Assembly (NCBI GenBank): GCA_022376465.1
Contig: JACDTU010000016.1
Coordinates: forward strand, 434,001-498,000
Origin: Cubamyces lactineus
Lineage: Eukaryota > Basidiomycota > Agaricomycetes > Polyporales > Polyporaceae
Direction: 5' to 3'
Length of the DNA stretch: 64,000 nucleotides
The position numbers and the translations under genes are program-made. The first letter of the stretch is position 1. Each line of letters starts with the position of its first letter. Shown piece by piece: positions 49,730 to 60,367 of the stretch. The notes beneath the pieces are model-generated. The model saw nothing but the letters and a program-made list of their open reading frames with translations. It was not told the origin of the DNA and made no database searches.

Positions 49730-50690
49730 ATCTGGACTAAGCGCGTCTCCACGCTGACCGAGCCCTTCTTGAACACTTGTCCGTCTCACAACTCCTTCCA
49801 GCTTTCGGACGAGTGGCAGAACATTGTGTCAATCTCCTCGCCGTTCACCCCGAAAGAGAAACCTTTTCGCCCCCTTGCTAGGAGCGCTGCGATGAGTGCC
49901 GAAGATGATCGAGCCGGGCTCAGCGCTGAGCAAGCCTGCCAAGCGCGCCCGCGACATGCTCTTGCTTGGCCTCGTCGAACAAGTGGAAGAACGCCGAGGC
50001 GTAGATAGCAGAGACGTGACTATGCAGGGGTTCAGGGATGTCAAGCCCGAGTTCAACCGACGCTAGCGATTTTGAGTGATGACCTTCGCGCTCACCCGCA
50101 TGCAGATCAGATGCAACAATCTGCTTCACAGGGAAGCCACCTTTTGCGGCGTATCGTATGTCGTTTCCGATTAACAATACGATAAACTCCAGCGTTCGGG
50201 TTGTGAATAAAGGCTGAGATCGACGTATAACAACACCCTATGTCGAGGAAGATAACATCCTTGCGCTCTTTACCGAGCTTGAGCAATTGATCGTAGCCGT
50301 ACAGATGACCGATTCGGAAGCTGAAGGCGATAGCTGCAAGCTAAGACATACATAAATACCCACTCCAGAGATGCAAAGTGACGGGTACATGGGTGCGGGA
50401 AAACCTGCCAGTAACATTCATATCACTTTTTGGTCCTGTTACAGTCTCCAGAAGCACACCGAGACTCACCGCATACGCTTCGGCCGGCACAGCAAGGACG
50501 AATAGAGGTATGGGTTAAGAGGGTGTCGACTGTACCCAATCATTGCAGTGTTGCATCCCAGGCCACCGACTGCGGGTTGACGTTCGCCTAGCATTTGCCC
50601 GAGTGCATCGGCGTCTCAACTAATGCGATAGTACTCGTCACCCTCTAGCTACGCAATACCAACCGTTATATCTACCGGACCTGTCCTGAG
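49730..50690 (-). pseudogene. decayed SAM-dependent methyltransferase gene
   Basis: Minus-strand pieces in shifting frames read DEYYRIS (about 50,630), FRIGHLYGYDQLLKLGKERK and FLDIGCC (about 50,320-50,240, the first half of the SAM-binding motif), LIGNDIRYAAKGGFPVKQIV and ASDLHA (about 50,170-50,105, acidic end of beta strand 2), VSAIYASAFFHLFDEAKQE (about 50,020), LLSAEPGSIIFGTH and DTMFCHSSESWKEL followed by a stop where tryptophan is expected. The order fits a class I methyltransferase family common in basidiomycetes, often in secondary metabolite loci. At least three frame breaks and several stops make it a pseudogene. The part between motif I and the FHLF block is also shorter than usual. 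Confidence 0.65.
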
Positions 50691-50923
50691 GAACGGATAG
50701 CCTGCTAGCCGTACACCCCGCTTCTTCGGCACCGCCTCATCGTAGGTATGATGTAGAGCTCCCACCGGTCGGATGGACCACAGCCCAAACCAGTCACTAC
50801 AGTAATTTGAGGGTCACTGAGAACGGAATCTGAGCAGCTCGGGGTATGGAATCCGCACAAGAGCGGAGGTATCACTGGCACTGCGGAGAACGTTCCCGGA
50901 TATCGCAGGCGTAGGTCGGCGGG

Positions 50924-51178
50924 GAAGTGTGGGTGCAAGCACCGCGGACGAAGACGCGATGGATGTCGAGAGCGAAGAGGAAGACGACGACGATTTCGCA
51001 CTGCGCCGCTCCCGGGCGTCATCCGGCCCACGCAAGCGGCGTGCTATCGGACTGGACGAGGAAGAAGAGGAGGGATTGAAATCTCCCAGCTCGATTTCTG
51101 ACAACATTGGACCGTATCGTGCGCGCTCTGATGTATTACTGTGTTGCTACCGCTCCAATGAAGTGGACCACCCATCAT
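50924..51178 (+). pseudogene. duplicated copy of the LEO1 C-terminal end and 3' flank
   Basis: About 250 bases repeat 48,957-49,195. The frame still reads EDAMDVESEEEDDDDFALRR and SSGPRKRRAIGLDEEEEE, then diverges where the original has its stop codon (an extra ~19 bases in the copy). The similarity continues into the 3' flank (GTGCGCGCTCTGATGTATTAC). There is no promoter or upstream LEO1 sequence, so it is a dead fragment. Confidence 0.85.
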
Positions 51179-51445
51179 TCAATTAATTTCTGGACATCCT
51201 CGGCATCATGTGAGGGACGATTCTCGGCACAGTCTTGCTCTCCATCCATCCAGCGTGACCTCAGGCCGAGGCTCACACGGAAGATGACATGGGCAGTCTA
51301 AGAATACACTCTGTGTTTATTGCGCATGGCGGCATGGGCTCGTTCTGGCCCGTTGGGCACGCCGACCGACTATGGCTACATACAATTATGCTGTGGCTGG
51401 GCAAAGACTATCCTTCGTTATCTCATTCTGCTCCAAACGGGCGCC

Positions 51446-54090
51446 CTACACACCGCCTCGGATGTCCCGCAGAACTTTCGCTTCGTCCCACCTTCCGACC
51501 GGCTTGATCGCGTCCACCACTGCCTGGTTCTCTGCGTTCTCAAAAAGCAGGTTTCGCAGCGTGAATATAGCATGTTCACGGAGGTCTGTGCGACAGCGAA
51601 CGTCATAGGACAGATGTCAGTACTCGCTCGTTCATCCCTGAGGGTTCTGCGACAGCACGGCCTCGGCCCCGACATGTCCTCCTACGAGTACGAATACCAC
51701 CGCCCGAAGAAGGGTGGCGCGAGCGGGACTACTCGCCCTTCCTGGCAAAGGCAAGAAAAAGAAGCATGCGGTCAGACTTACATGGGTTGTAGTCATCCAC
51801 GACACACAGGTTCATAACGACCGGGATGCCGTCGCAGGCACGCACACGGTCCTGGACACCACGGTTCTGCGAGGCTAGGATTCCGAGGAGGCGCACCAAG
51901 TCGCGTTTGACGTGGGCAAAGGCCTGGGCCACCTGAGCTTTGTGCGCGTCCTCGACTGGATTCCCGCTGCCGTCTGTCTGCCCCCAAACGGCTTCGTGAC
52001 CCTGCTGCTGATCATCTGCCCGCTTTCCTTCATCCGGAGGCGCTTCGCCTCCGGGCGGTGCGGGGCGCTTTACGACCTTCCCGTACGTGATACGGGGTAC
52101 GAAGACATCCACCAGCCGGAGAGTCTCTGTGCGTCCCGGCCACACCGAAGCGCAAAGCAGATAGCCCGAGCGGAGTCGGGAGGACACGTACGCCGCCATA
52201 CGAGATCCAAGGGTCAGCAGATATCGAGAGAAGGACTCAGCCGGGGACACGCACCGACCAAGCTTTCGACCAAACCTTGGCCAGACGAGGCCGTCGCGGA
52301 GACCAAGAGCTCCTTGGGTGTTAATTGTTCGGAAACTGAAGCGCCTGCATCTACCTCCGCCGCTGCCGACATTCGCGGGCGGCCCGCGTCGGTAGCGGCT
52401 TCCTCAGCCCGCAACGCCACCGTCGTCAAGCACTCAGTGACAAGTACGAGAGCTTCGCAGACTTTGGGCAGGAGAAGGTCAAGATTCTGCAGCGGCCGCG
52501 GCGCATCAGACGGCAATTCAACGTCCGGCAGAACGCGGTCGTCTCCTGGCCGTGACGGTGTAGGGTCACCGGAAGCGAGGGAGTGCTGGATGGCGTTCTG
52601 GGTGTAGGATGACAGAGCGAGGAAGGTCTCGGTAAGCACGTCAAAGAGAGAGCTCCTATCTGCACCGGGTCGTCTTGACAACGCCAGCTCATGTGCTCGT
52701 CGCGAGCCATGCAAGTACGAGTCGACGAGCTTCAGAAGCGTGGTTTGGTGCGGTGTGATGACTTCCTGGTGCCTGCCATTGAGACCGACGGTCGATACAC
52801 ACGGTCATGAAGAAAAAATCGAGTAGAGTTTGATCGAATCAGCACGATGAACGGATGTCTCGGTAGGAGTGCTTACACGGCTAGACGAATGTATAGGTCT
52901 GCGACGAAACCGGCCTCGATGACGCGCTTGAAAACTTCGTAGCTAAGGAGATAGCAAATTTGTATGCGGTTAGCTAACGAGTAGCCGCAGCGGGTGCAGA
53001 CGACATTGCCGGCGTGGCGTACCCAATATCGAATGCTCGGCCGTCTTCCGTGGACTCTTCTGCTTCGAACAAGGACGCCATCCGGTCGAGCATAGTGAGG
53101 CATATCCGGGGTCCTCTTGGGCTAGTAGTCAGCAGTTCGCTATAGAATAGGGGCGGGGTCAGGAGACGCATGTCCACCAGCTGCTGTACTCGGTGTGGCT
53201 AATACGCACGCGCGGTGTAAGCTATCGTGGATGCAATTGAGCACAAGCACAAACGCCGACGAGACCGTGCGCGCGTCCGGGGATGCAAAGAGACGTCTAT
53301 GCGGAGAACGTCGGATAGGAACGTTAGGGCGGCGGCAAAAGGAGGCGGTCGGGTGGAGCCTACGGTAGCACGAGCTGTTCTTCGGGTAGATTGAGGTAGG
53401 TCGACCAAAGTGCCTGGGTTAGAGTATCGTTACCGGTGACAATGTTGGAGAGCGCCTGCGACAGCATCCTCGTAGCCGCGAAAGCTGCGATAGATGAGAA
53501 CCGGATTGGGCGCCATACGAGTGCAAAGGAAGAGACGGACTGGCAGGATCTTGTGTTGCATTAAAGGACGTATAATGATAGATGAGCCTTCTAATTGCTC
53601 GCTCATTATCGCTATATTGAGATGGAGAAGGATCAGTTGACGGATGGAAGACCGGATAGGTCTATGGGCGGCACTGACAATGCTCTTTCTTGGTTAGAGG
53701 GCGCAGCAGCGACGAGGTTGCGCGTGAACCTGGCGAGACTGACAGATAGGATTATCAACCGCGGAGCGTCATCCTGGTCGGGATCTGCATGAGCCTCTGA
53801 GGTGATATCCCAGAGGCGGCGGAGGATTGGCCAAAGGGGAGGATCTGGACTGTCTCCGAGCTGACGCCTGGCAAGAAGGGGGAACAGATGATCAGGAACG
53901 ATCTTGGAAAGGACAGACTGGAGAGGATGGCCTACCTAGCCCCATCGCTTTTTGCGAGAATGGAAGCGTATTCGTCCAGGATGTCTGTCAGGGCTTGTAC
54001 ATGTTCCGCGACATCGGGGTCAAACATTTGGGCTACATCGTACAACTTCCGAACATCGGTTCGCGTGCCGTGCGAGTGAGGGTCTGTCAT
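51446..54090 (-). CDS. ataxin-10 / Ctr86 homologue
   Basis: Ten exons (minus): 54090-53936, 53867-53679, 53611-53541, 53484-53364, 53296-53210, 53139-53023, 52942-52877, 52772-52255, 52126-51782, 51585-51446. Every junction keeps frame (introns 56-196 bp) and the product is 602 residues. The C-terminal ataxin-10 domain is plain: AHVKRDLVRLLGILASQNRG, VQDRVRACDGIPVVMNLCVV, DDYNPYLREHAIFTLRNLL, ending in GRWDEAKVLRDIRGGV. Upstream lie armadillo-like helices (SLARFTRNLVAAAPSNQ; RLFASPDARTVSSAFVLVLN; RGPRICLTMLDRM; LLPKVCEALVLVTECL). Fungal relatives are cytoplasmic scaffold proteins linked to cytokinesis and, in yeast (Ctr86), an essential function. The start MTDPHSHG is the first ATG of the chain. 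A long acidic loop (about residues 470-500) is not conserved. Confidence 0.9.
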
Positions 54091-54403
54091 TATGGCCAGA
54101 TGGAGTAAGATTGAGTGATCAGTCTACTAGTGTGGTTCTGGCTGCATGAACCATGACCGGAGATGTTGTGTGAACAAAGCGGATGAGGAAAACACACACT
54201 GCTCCCGAGCGCTCAATCACCAACTGCCTGCGGGCGCCTATAGGAGAATCACCGCCACCGGAATGAGCGTCGGCCAACTGAGCGGACGCCTCACTCGGCT
54301 TGTTGCTATCCCAGCACAATTGCCACCATCCCATTCCGAGGTAGGATAGGGTAAAAGACTTCGCACAGACAGCATCTTCTTTGCCCTGCACGCGCAGCAC
54401 AGG
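54091..54403. promoter_or_regulatory. shared divergent promoter (ataxin-10 / VMA12)
   Basis: 313 bases separate the two start codons. No TATA box in a convincing position on either strand. Confidence 0.4.
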
Positions 54404-55346
54404 ATGCCACAGCAGGAAACAGGAAATACGTCTACGGCCGCCTCATTGACCGTTTCGCTTGAGGACCACCTCGCCGACGTCCTCCGCCCTCTTCTGACAC
54501 TCCTTCCGGATTCCATCGCAACAGACCTAACCGGAGCTCTGGAAGCGCAGCCGTCCCAAACCCCACACAGCCCTCCGAGTTCCAATGTACCTGAACCTTC
54601 GCAACCGGTCAGAACAATACCATACGACCTCCTCTCTACGATATCCAGGTGGACGCGGACGCCCGAGGGTGCACAGGCCCTCGCCCGTCACGAGCCTCCA
54701 CTGCGCGCTCAGGAATACACCATGGTCGCCCTTCTCGCAGGCACGCGCACATGCCCCGACCGCAAATATCCTGTACTTCCCGCGTCTGGACCCTCTGACG
54801 ACTCCTCCGAGGCCGCGCACAGACGCGAGCTGGGAGACCGGCGGGCCGTCACCGCCGTCGTGAACGCCCTCCTCAGCATCGGCGGATCTGGGGTCGCAAT
54901 CTACTGGGCAGCTGGCCGACTCGCTTGGAAAGAGGAATGGGTACGTCTCCCTGCAACACGACATGCAGCCCTTTATTCTGCACTGCTTCAGGCGGTGCCC
55001 AGACGGCTTCTCTTAGACGTTGCTGACTCCGCTGCGTTTGTGCTGTCAGAGAGTGCTTCTAGCGTTATCAGCAGCCATCGTCGTCGCAGCGTCCGAAGCC
55101 ATCCTCTATCTCATATGGGACTCTCGTCGGAGCAAGTCTAGGCGCAGGCCTGCGCTGCGCTTCCGTGCCGGGCAGGCGGCACCCCATCCTCCGTCTGCGC
55201 TCAAGAAGTACGAGGGGGAGTCTTCTCCCGACGGCGGCGCGTCACCGCATGACCAGGGGGTCATAACTGCGACTGCCACGGATGGGTCAGGCACCGACGG
55301 GCAGCACTTACGAGAGCGTGTGCGGGGGAACACGGCGCGTACGTAG
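54404..55346 (+). CDS. VMA12: V-ATPase assembly factor Vma12 homologue
   Basis: Two exons (54404-54940 and 55050-55346; the GTACGT...TCAG intron is 109 bp) give 277 residues. Vma12/TMEM199 proteins act in the ER membrane to assemble the V0 sector of the vacuolar H+-ATPase. Recognised from AQEYTMVALLAGTRTCPDRK, then RRAVTAVVNALLSIGGSG and the two predicted membrane helices: AIYWAAGRLAWKEEW and its preceding residues (about 150-179), and VLLALSAAIVVAASEAILYL (about 181-200, after the splice). The arginine-rich WDSRRSKSRRR after helix 2 is cytosolic. The tail is non-conserved and acidic. The start MPQQETGN is the only plausible one; the ~90-residue N-terminal domain is of typical length. Confidence 0.88.
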
Positions 55347-56236
55347 AGCCATCCAGCGACGTAATCAATCGTGAGCTTCGTACATGGGCGCTGTTTCTCC
55401 TCGACCCTTCTCTCCGACGGCCTTTCTCTTCCTTCGCCCCTTGCGCCCGCGGAGTGCGGATGCGTTTGCCCTTTCGCGTCGAAGACTCGCTCGATATGGT
55501 CTTACGGTTCCTCATGTGCTCCCCATACCACTGCGCAGCCCACCACACCATTCAATCCAACAGAAACCGAGCGGCGGCGGCGGCGACTGGAGGAGTCCTA
55601 ATGCCCTGCGGCCCGCGCTGTCTAACAAGCTCATGTTCAACTTTCCTCCGGTGCCTATTTGGGCACAATCATAACATCCCAGCGCCCTGGTCTTTGTGGC
55701 AAACGTAATGACCGTGCACACTGTGATATCTTGAACACGCCCGACTCGACGGGACGACGGTGCTTGTTGCGCACTCGAAGCTCCAGGCCTGAGCCTCCCA
55801 AACATATGCATTCCACCCATGCCCGGTCATCTAGGTTTCGCGTCTGTGTTACTGGGCGGTTCCACTCGCCCGGGCCGTTTTTTCAGATATCCGCTGCAGT
55901 CTGAGTATGTCTGGGCATCTGGAGTCTGGACCCTGCATATGGCTGAAGATCTCACCCCATTCCGCCTCTGCTTCTGCTCTATCTGACACCCTTCGATAGT
56001 CATCAAGCAAAATCCGCCCCTCCATCCACCGTCACGCACCCGACTGCCGCGGAGCGAGTGCAGTCTCCGCCCAAAATACCACCGCGAACTCCGCATCCTC
56101 CTTGGCGGTGTGCTAGATCTTGGTACGCGCTAACATGACCCCGGCCGCTCTCATCGTACAGTCTGTGCCGGCGCATGAGAAGGAATTGCAGTCATACAGG
56201 TCAGATTGGAAAGGGTCTGGTCCCCGCTAGGCGCAG
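55347..56236. other. convergent 3' flanks, no gene recognised
   Basis: 890 bases between VMA12 (+) and the Nudix gene (-). Open frames are short and lack motifs. Confidence 0.4.
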
Positions 56237-57274
56237 CTAATCATACACGCCTAATATCCGCATGAGCGAACAGAGGTACCACCCGGTCAGACCCCAGACC
56301 TCCAGCCTGCCTTCGCGCCCACCCCCGATCTCGTCCCGCTGCTGCGGGTCATTGATCCATTGAACCTCTTCTGTGTTGTCGGAGTGCACGGCGTTTGGCC
56401 CCCGGACGATGTCGGCCACGCTCACCGCATAGTACGGGCGCTGTCCGCGGAAGAGATACGAGTGCAGCCGCGTCGGCGAAAGAGTGGCTGAGAGCGGGAG
56501 GTGGAACGCGTGCGCAACCTCAAGGGGGGAAAGCGTCAGAGACGAGAGCGGCAGGGAGGGCAGCGGGGCGTCGTCGTCCAAGTGCTCCGAAGCTTCCTGT
56601 CCTTCGGGGTGGACTAACGCCTGCGCCGTCCGCACATCCTTGTGTGAACATCCGCTAGCGCAGTGTCATGGTGTGTGAAACATACGACGTAGGGCCATAC
56701 CCTGAGACCCTTGAGCGACCTTTCTGGTGGGCCGAAGCGTCCCAGGATTTCGACCTGATCAGGCCGGATGCCGATCTCCTCCTCTGTCTCCCGTAGTGCT
56801 GCAGCTAGTGTAGATGTGTCTGTCTGTGATTATGCCAAGCAAGCGATATTGAGTGCCGTCAGACGAGACAGCTCGGAACGCGCCTCCCACAGGTACAGTA
56901 CCTACCTCATCGACCTTTCCGCCCGGAAAGCTGTCGACCAAGCCAGTCGGCCGCATTCGCAGCAAAGCGTAAGCTCAGATGACACACCTAACTTCGCCTG
57001 AATGTGTCCTGAGCTTCCCGCGGACTTCGAGAAGAATGCCTGGTGTCCCATTCACGTTGCAGAACGGGACGAGCACGGCGGCATGCGTCTCCGACGGGTC
57101 ATGGGCGTAGTCTGACTGCGGGTAGGCCTCCGCAAGTGCACTTCGTATAACATTGCATGAGCGCCGCGTGAGGGGCTGTGTGAGCGAGAGAACGGCCTTG
57201 GACGCTGTTGCGGACGATGTGGAGAGAGCGGCGGGGGCGGAGGACATCAGCGTTCGGAACATGGAGCACTTCAT
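56237..57274 (-). CDS. Nudix hydrolase, CoA pyrophosphatase type (Pcd1/NUDT7-like)
   Basis: Four exons (minus): 57274-56988, 56930-56906, 56823-56686, 56638-56237, all in frame, 283 residues. The second exon is only 25 bases. The CoA-type signature runs over three exons: LRTHSGEVSFPGGKVDE (exons 1-2), then TDTSTLAAALRETEEEIGI (exon 3), holding the Nudix box with the metal-binding REXXEE glutamates. Then RFGPPERSLKGLRVWPYV and the C-terminal FRGQRPYYAVSVADIV, GRLEVWGLTGWYL. Such enzymes cleave CoA and its esters to 4'-phosphopantetheine and 3',5'-ADP in peroxisomes or mitochondria. No C-terminal peroxisome signal (it ends GVYD); the Ser/Ala-rich N terminus could target mitochondria. The start at 57274 (MKCSMFRTL) avoids overlap with the neighbour; 57262 is possible. 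Confidence 0.88.
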
Positions 57275-57352
57275 TGCCCCGCGCTCGTTCAGCCACAGCC
57301 GAGCCGCACTCTTCTCGCCTCCTCCCATCCCCTCACCGCCGCCAAGCATGCA
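57275..57352. promoter_or_regulatory. very short divergent promoter (Nudix / BRAP2-like)
   Basis: Only 78 bases separate the chosen start codons. A GAGGCGAGAAGAGTG-like purine stretch is present; no TATA box. An in-frame upstream ATG of the Nudix gene at 57,367 would overlap the neighbour. Confidence 0.4.
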
Positions 57353-59646
57353 ATGAGAGGCTACCACATTCGCATCACGCTTCCCGCGCCGTCTACGCTA
57401 GCATCACAAGCGACTTCTTCATCGTATAAGCAGACATCGAGCATCGCGTCCGGCAGCCACAGCCGCACCGGCAGCGTCAACACGAGTAGCAGCAGCAGCT
57501 ACAACGACACATTCATTCCCGCCTCCCTCTTCCAAACACTCCCTTCGCACAGTCAGAAGTCTACAGGAGCGCGTCGAAACACGCTTTCTATATACAGCAC
57601 CGAGAAACGAGCACAAACCCGCGAGCGCACAGACTACCGGCTAGGGTCCATCCGGATCGAGTGGGTAGACCTCTCGCACATGGACGCAACAGGTGGTTTC
57701 AAGAAGGTCGGCTCTGGCAAGGAGCGCGAGAAGCTAGGACAACGTCGAGGTACGCCGTTTTCGCACCCAATCTATCCATTCGCGGTTGGCGTCTTGTGCG
57801 GGAGAACTCACAGTTCCACTCCGGTCCTCAGGCGAGCCCGCGACCGCGGCATTCGTCCCTCACAGCAAGTCGGGGTCAACGAACCTCCCGGAGGGCGTGG
57901 TCCACATATTCCGCGACTACCCCAAGACTTCCGCAGCGCAGTCGTCCACAGACGGAGAGTCCTCTACCTTTGCTAGTGCCGGGCAGGACGAAGCAACGCA
58001 ACAGAGGAACATCGAGTCTGACGATGTCACACTGGCTGTCTTGGCGGTGCCGTCGTGGATGACACCCTCAGACTTCCTCGCCTTCGTCGCGCCTGCCGCG
58101 GATGGTATAGCCCATCTGAGGATGATCAGGTAGCACCGCACGCCACCGTCGTTGTCAAATTCTGGCTGTGCTCATCTGTCCAATCGCCTACAGAGACTCG
58201 GCCCCGAATCGGTCTATCGTCGTCGTGAAGTTCCGCGATCCTGCCCACGCCGCAGAATTCGCGGAAGAATACAACGGCAAGCAGTTCAACAGCATGGAGG
58301 TTCGTGGCGCTCTTCCTACTCGACGCGAGCATGTCCTCATCATACCACCGCACCAATGTCAGCCGGAGACATGTCACGTCGTCCGCGTCCTCTCAATTGC
58401 CATAGACGTGGACGACCCAATATCCGAGAATATCTCCCGTATTGCATCAGTACGGGTTTCGGGCGCATACGAACTGCCCACTTGTCCAGTCTGCCTAGAG
58501 CGAATGGACGCCGCCGTAACGGGGCTCGTCACCGTCCCGTGCTCGCACACCTTCCACTGCGCCTGTCTGAGTAAATGGGGTGACAGCAGGTAAGAAGACC
58601 CTCAGAAGTTCTATGAAGCACCTGCCAGGACCAACTCAGGGCTGAAACGCGTTTCACCCAGATGCCCTGTCTGTCGGTATTCGCAAACCCTGCTCTCCTC
58701 GCACCCTACCTCGCCCAACACCTCGCGCACTGCGCGGCCGATCCCATTCTCCCCATCGCTGTCGTCGTCCGAGCGCACGCACTGCGCCGACTGCGGCAGC
58801 ACGACTAACCTATGGATTTGTCTGATATGTGGAAACATCGGCTGCGGCCGCTACGGCCGAGCCCATGCACACGCGCACTACCTCTCCACCACCCACCTCT
58901 ACGCGCTCGAGCTCGAGACACAACGCGTGTGGGACTACGCCGGAGATGGCTACGTCCACCGGCTCATCCAAAACAAGGCAGACGGCAAGCTCGTCGAGCT
59001 TCCATCAGCCGCAGCCGCCGTCGGAACGCGCAGCGATAGTGGCGGCGGAGGGCCCACTGCAGCCGATGCGCTCACAGCGGAGAAAATTGAGGCGATCGGC
59101 ATCGAGTACTCGTACCTCCTCACTTCCCAGCTCGACTCGCAGCGGACGTTCTACGAGGAACAGACTGCGGAGCTGCGCAACGAGCTCGAGTCCATGCGCT
59201 CACTCGTGGAGCAACTCAGTGCCGAAGTAGAGCTCCAAAAGCAGCGGGCACAGCAGGACGCGGAGCGACGCGCGAAGGAGGAGGAAGAGCGCATCGCCGA
59301 GCTCGAGCGGGAGAAGGCACGCGCGGAAAAGCGTGCCGAGAAAGCGTCCGAGCTTGCGCGGACACTCGCAAAAGAACTGCGTGAAGAGCGAGCCGTGAGC
59401 GAAGGCCTGATGAAGAACCTGAGCGTTGAGAAGGAGCGTGCCGAACAGGCATCCCGCGAGACCGCCGCCTTCCGAGAGAAGGTGCAGGAACTGCAAGACC
59501 AAGTCCGGGACGTCATGTTCTTCCTCGAGGCCAAAAGCAAGATTGAAAGCGGCGAAGGCACAGCAGCCGAGGCAGCCGGTGGTACACTTGAGCTTCCTCC
59601 AGCCAATGGTTCTCAGGGCGCCGGTGCCAGGAAGAAGAAGCGTTAG
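57353..59646 (+). CDS. BRAP2/Etp1-type RING and UBP zinc-finger protein
   Basis: Five exons (57353-57749, 57814-58129, 58194-58299, 58363-58589, 58662-59646) give 676 residues. Domain order is that of BRCA1-associated protein 2: the BRAP2 N-terminal RNA-recognition-like fold (VTLAVLAVPSWMTPSDFLAF to IVVVKFRDPAHAAEFAEEY, about 195-275), a RING-H2 finger (CPVCLERM ... CSHTFHCACLSKW ... CPVC, split by the last intron), a UBP zinc finger binding free ubiquitin C termini (HCADCGSTTNLWICLICG ... CGRYGRAHAHAHY), and a ~150-residue coiled coil rich in E, K and R ending in KKKR. All eight zinc ligands of the RING are present. It is probably an E3 ubiquitin ligase in the cytosol; the yeast relative Etp1 acts in the ethanol stress response. 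The first 130 residues are Ser-rich and low complexity. Confidence 0.92.
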
Positions 59647-60367
59647 GATGCAGTACGTCGCTCACTTGCTCAGTAGCAGAAGCCTTCTCTCTTTGTACAT
59701 CACGCTCGGCTTAGCTGCATAGGTGTCAACCCTACTCATAGGACATGAGGATGTCCCTTTCGGCCAGCAATGTGCCGCCTGGCCGACATTACATAGGATT
59801 GCTTAGTGCCATTGTATGCTCCCGATATTGCCAGGACACCGGAGACGTCGATAACCAAGGCACGCAAGATTCTGCCCCCTGAGCTGATGTACCGCGGCGC
59901 AGACGTATGGCAATTCGGGAGCGATCAGTGAGCAGCTGAATATTATATCAACGTCTCACGATGCACGCCATACCTCGATCAAAGTAGCGGGCCCATGTAT
60001 ACGACTTTACCTCGGCTCTGAAATACGGAGGGTGTCGATGAGCCACGTCGGTGCCCGGGGCACTGGCGAGACTCGTTACACTTCGACACTTCTACGTTTC
60101 CCTATCGGCTATAGCTACCATACAGCGAGAGCGTTCGCTTACTTGTTTGGCGGGCCCTCAAACGAAGCATGCAATACCTACTCATGTCCACTCTGACAAT
60201 ACACGCCGTGCAGAGCTTTACAGCTTATCGCTTGGTGCGTGCCGGATGAAGCAGCTCCCATGCAGTCGAAACCGAAACATCATCTAGTAAGTAATACACG
60301 TACATGCGAGTGGTATGCAAGTCCAACTAGCTTAAGCCTACATGAAAAGAGCAACCCAGCCTAACGC
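59647..60367. other. convergent 3' flanks, no gene recognised
   Basis: 721 bases between BRAP2-like (+) and POL3 (-), without coding or tRNA signals. Confidence 0.4.

Noticed and set aside
57275..57367. Start of the Nudix gene at 57,367
   Set aside because: It would overlap the start of the divergent BRAP2-like gene, and the added residues are Gly-rich and unconserved.
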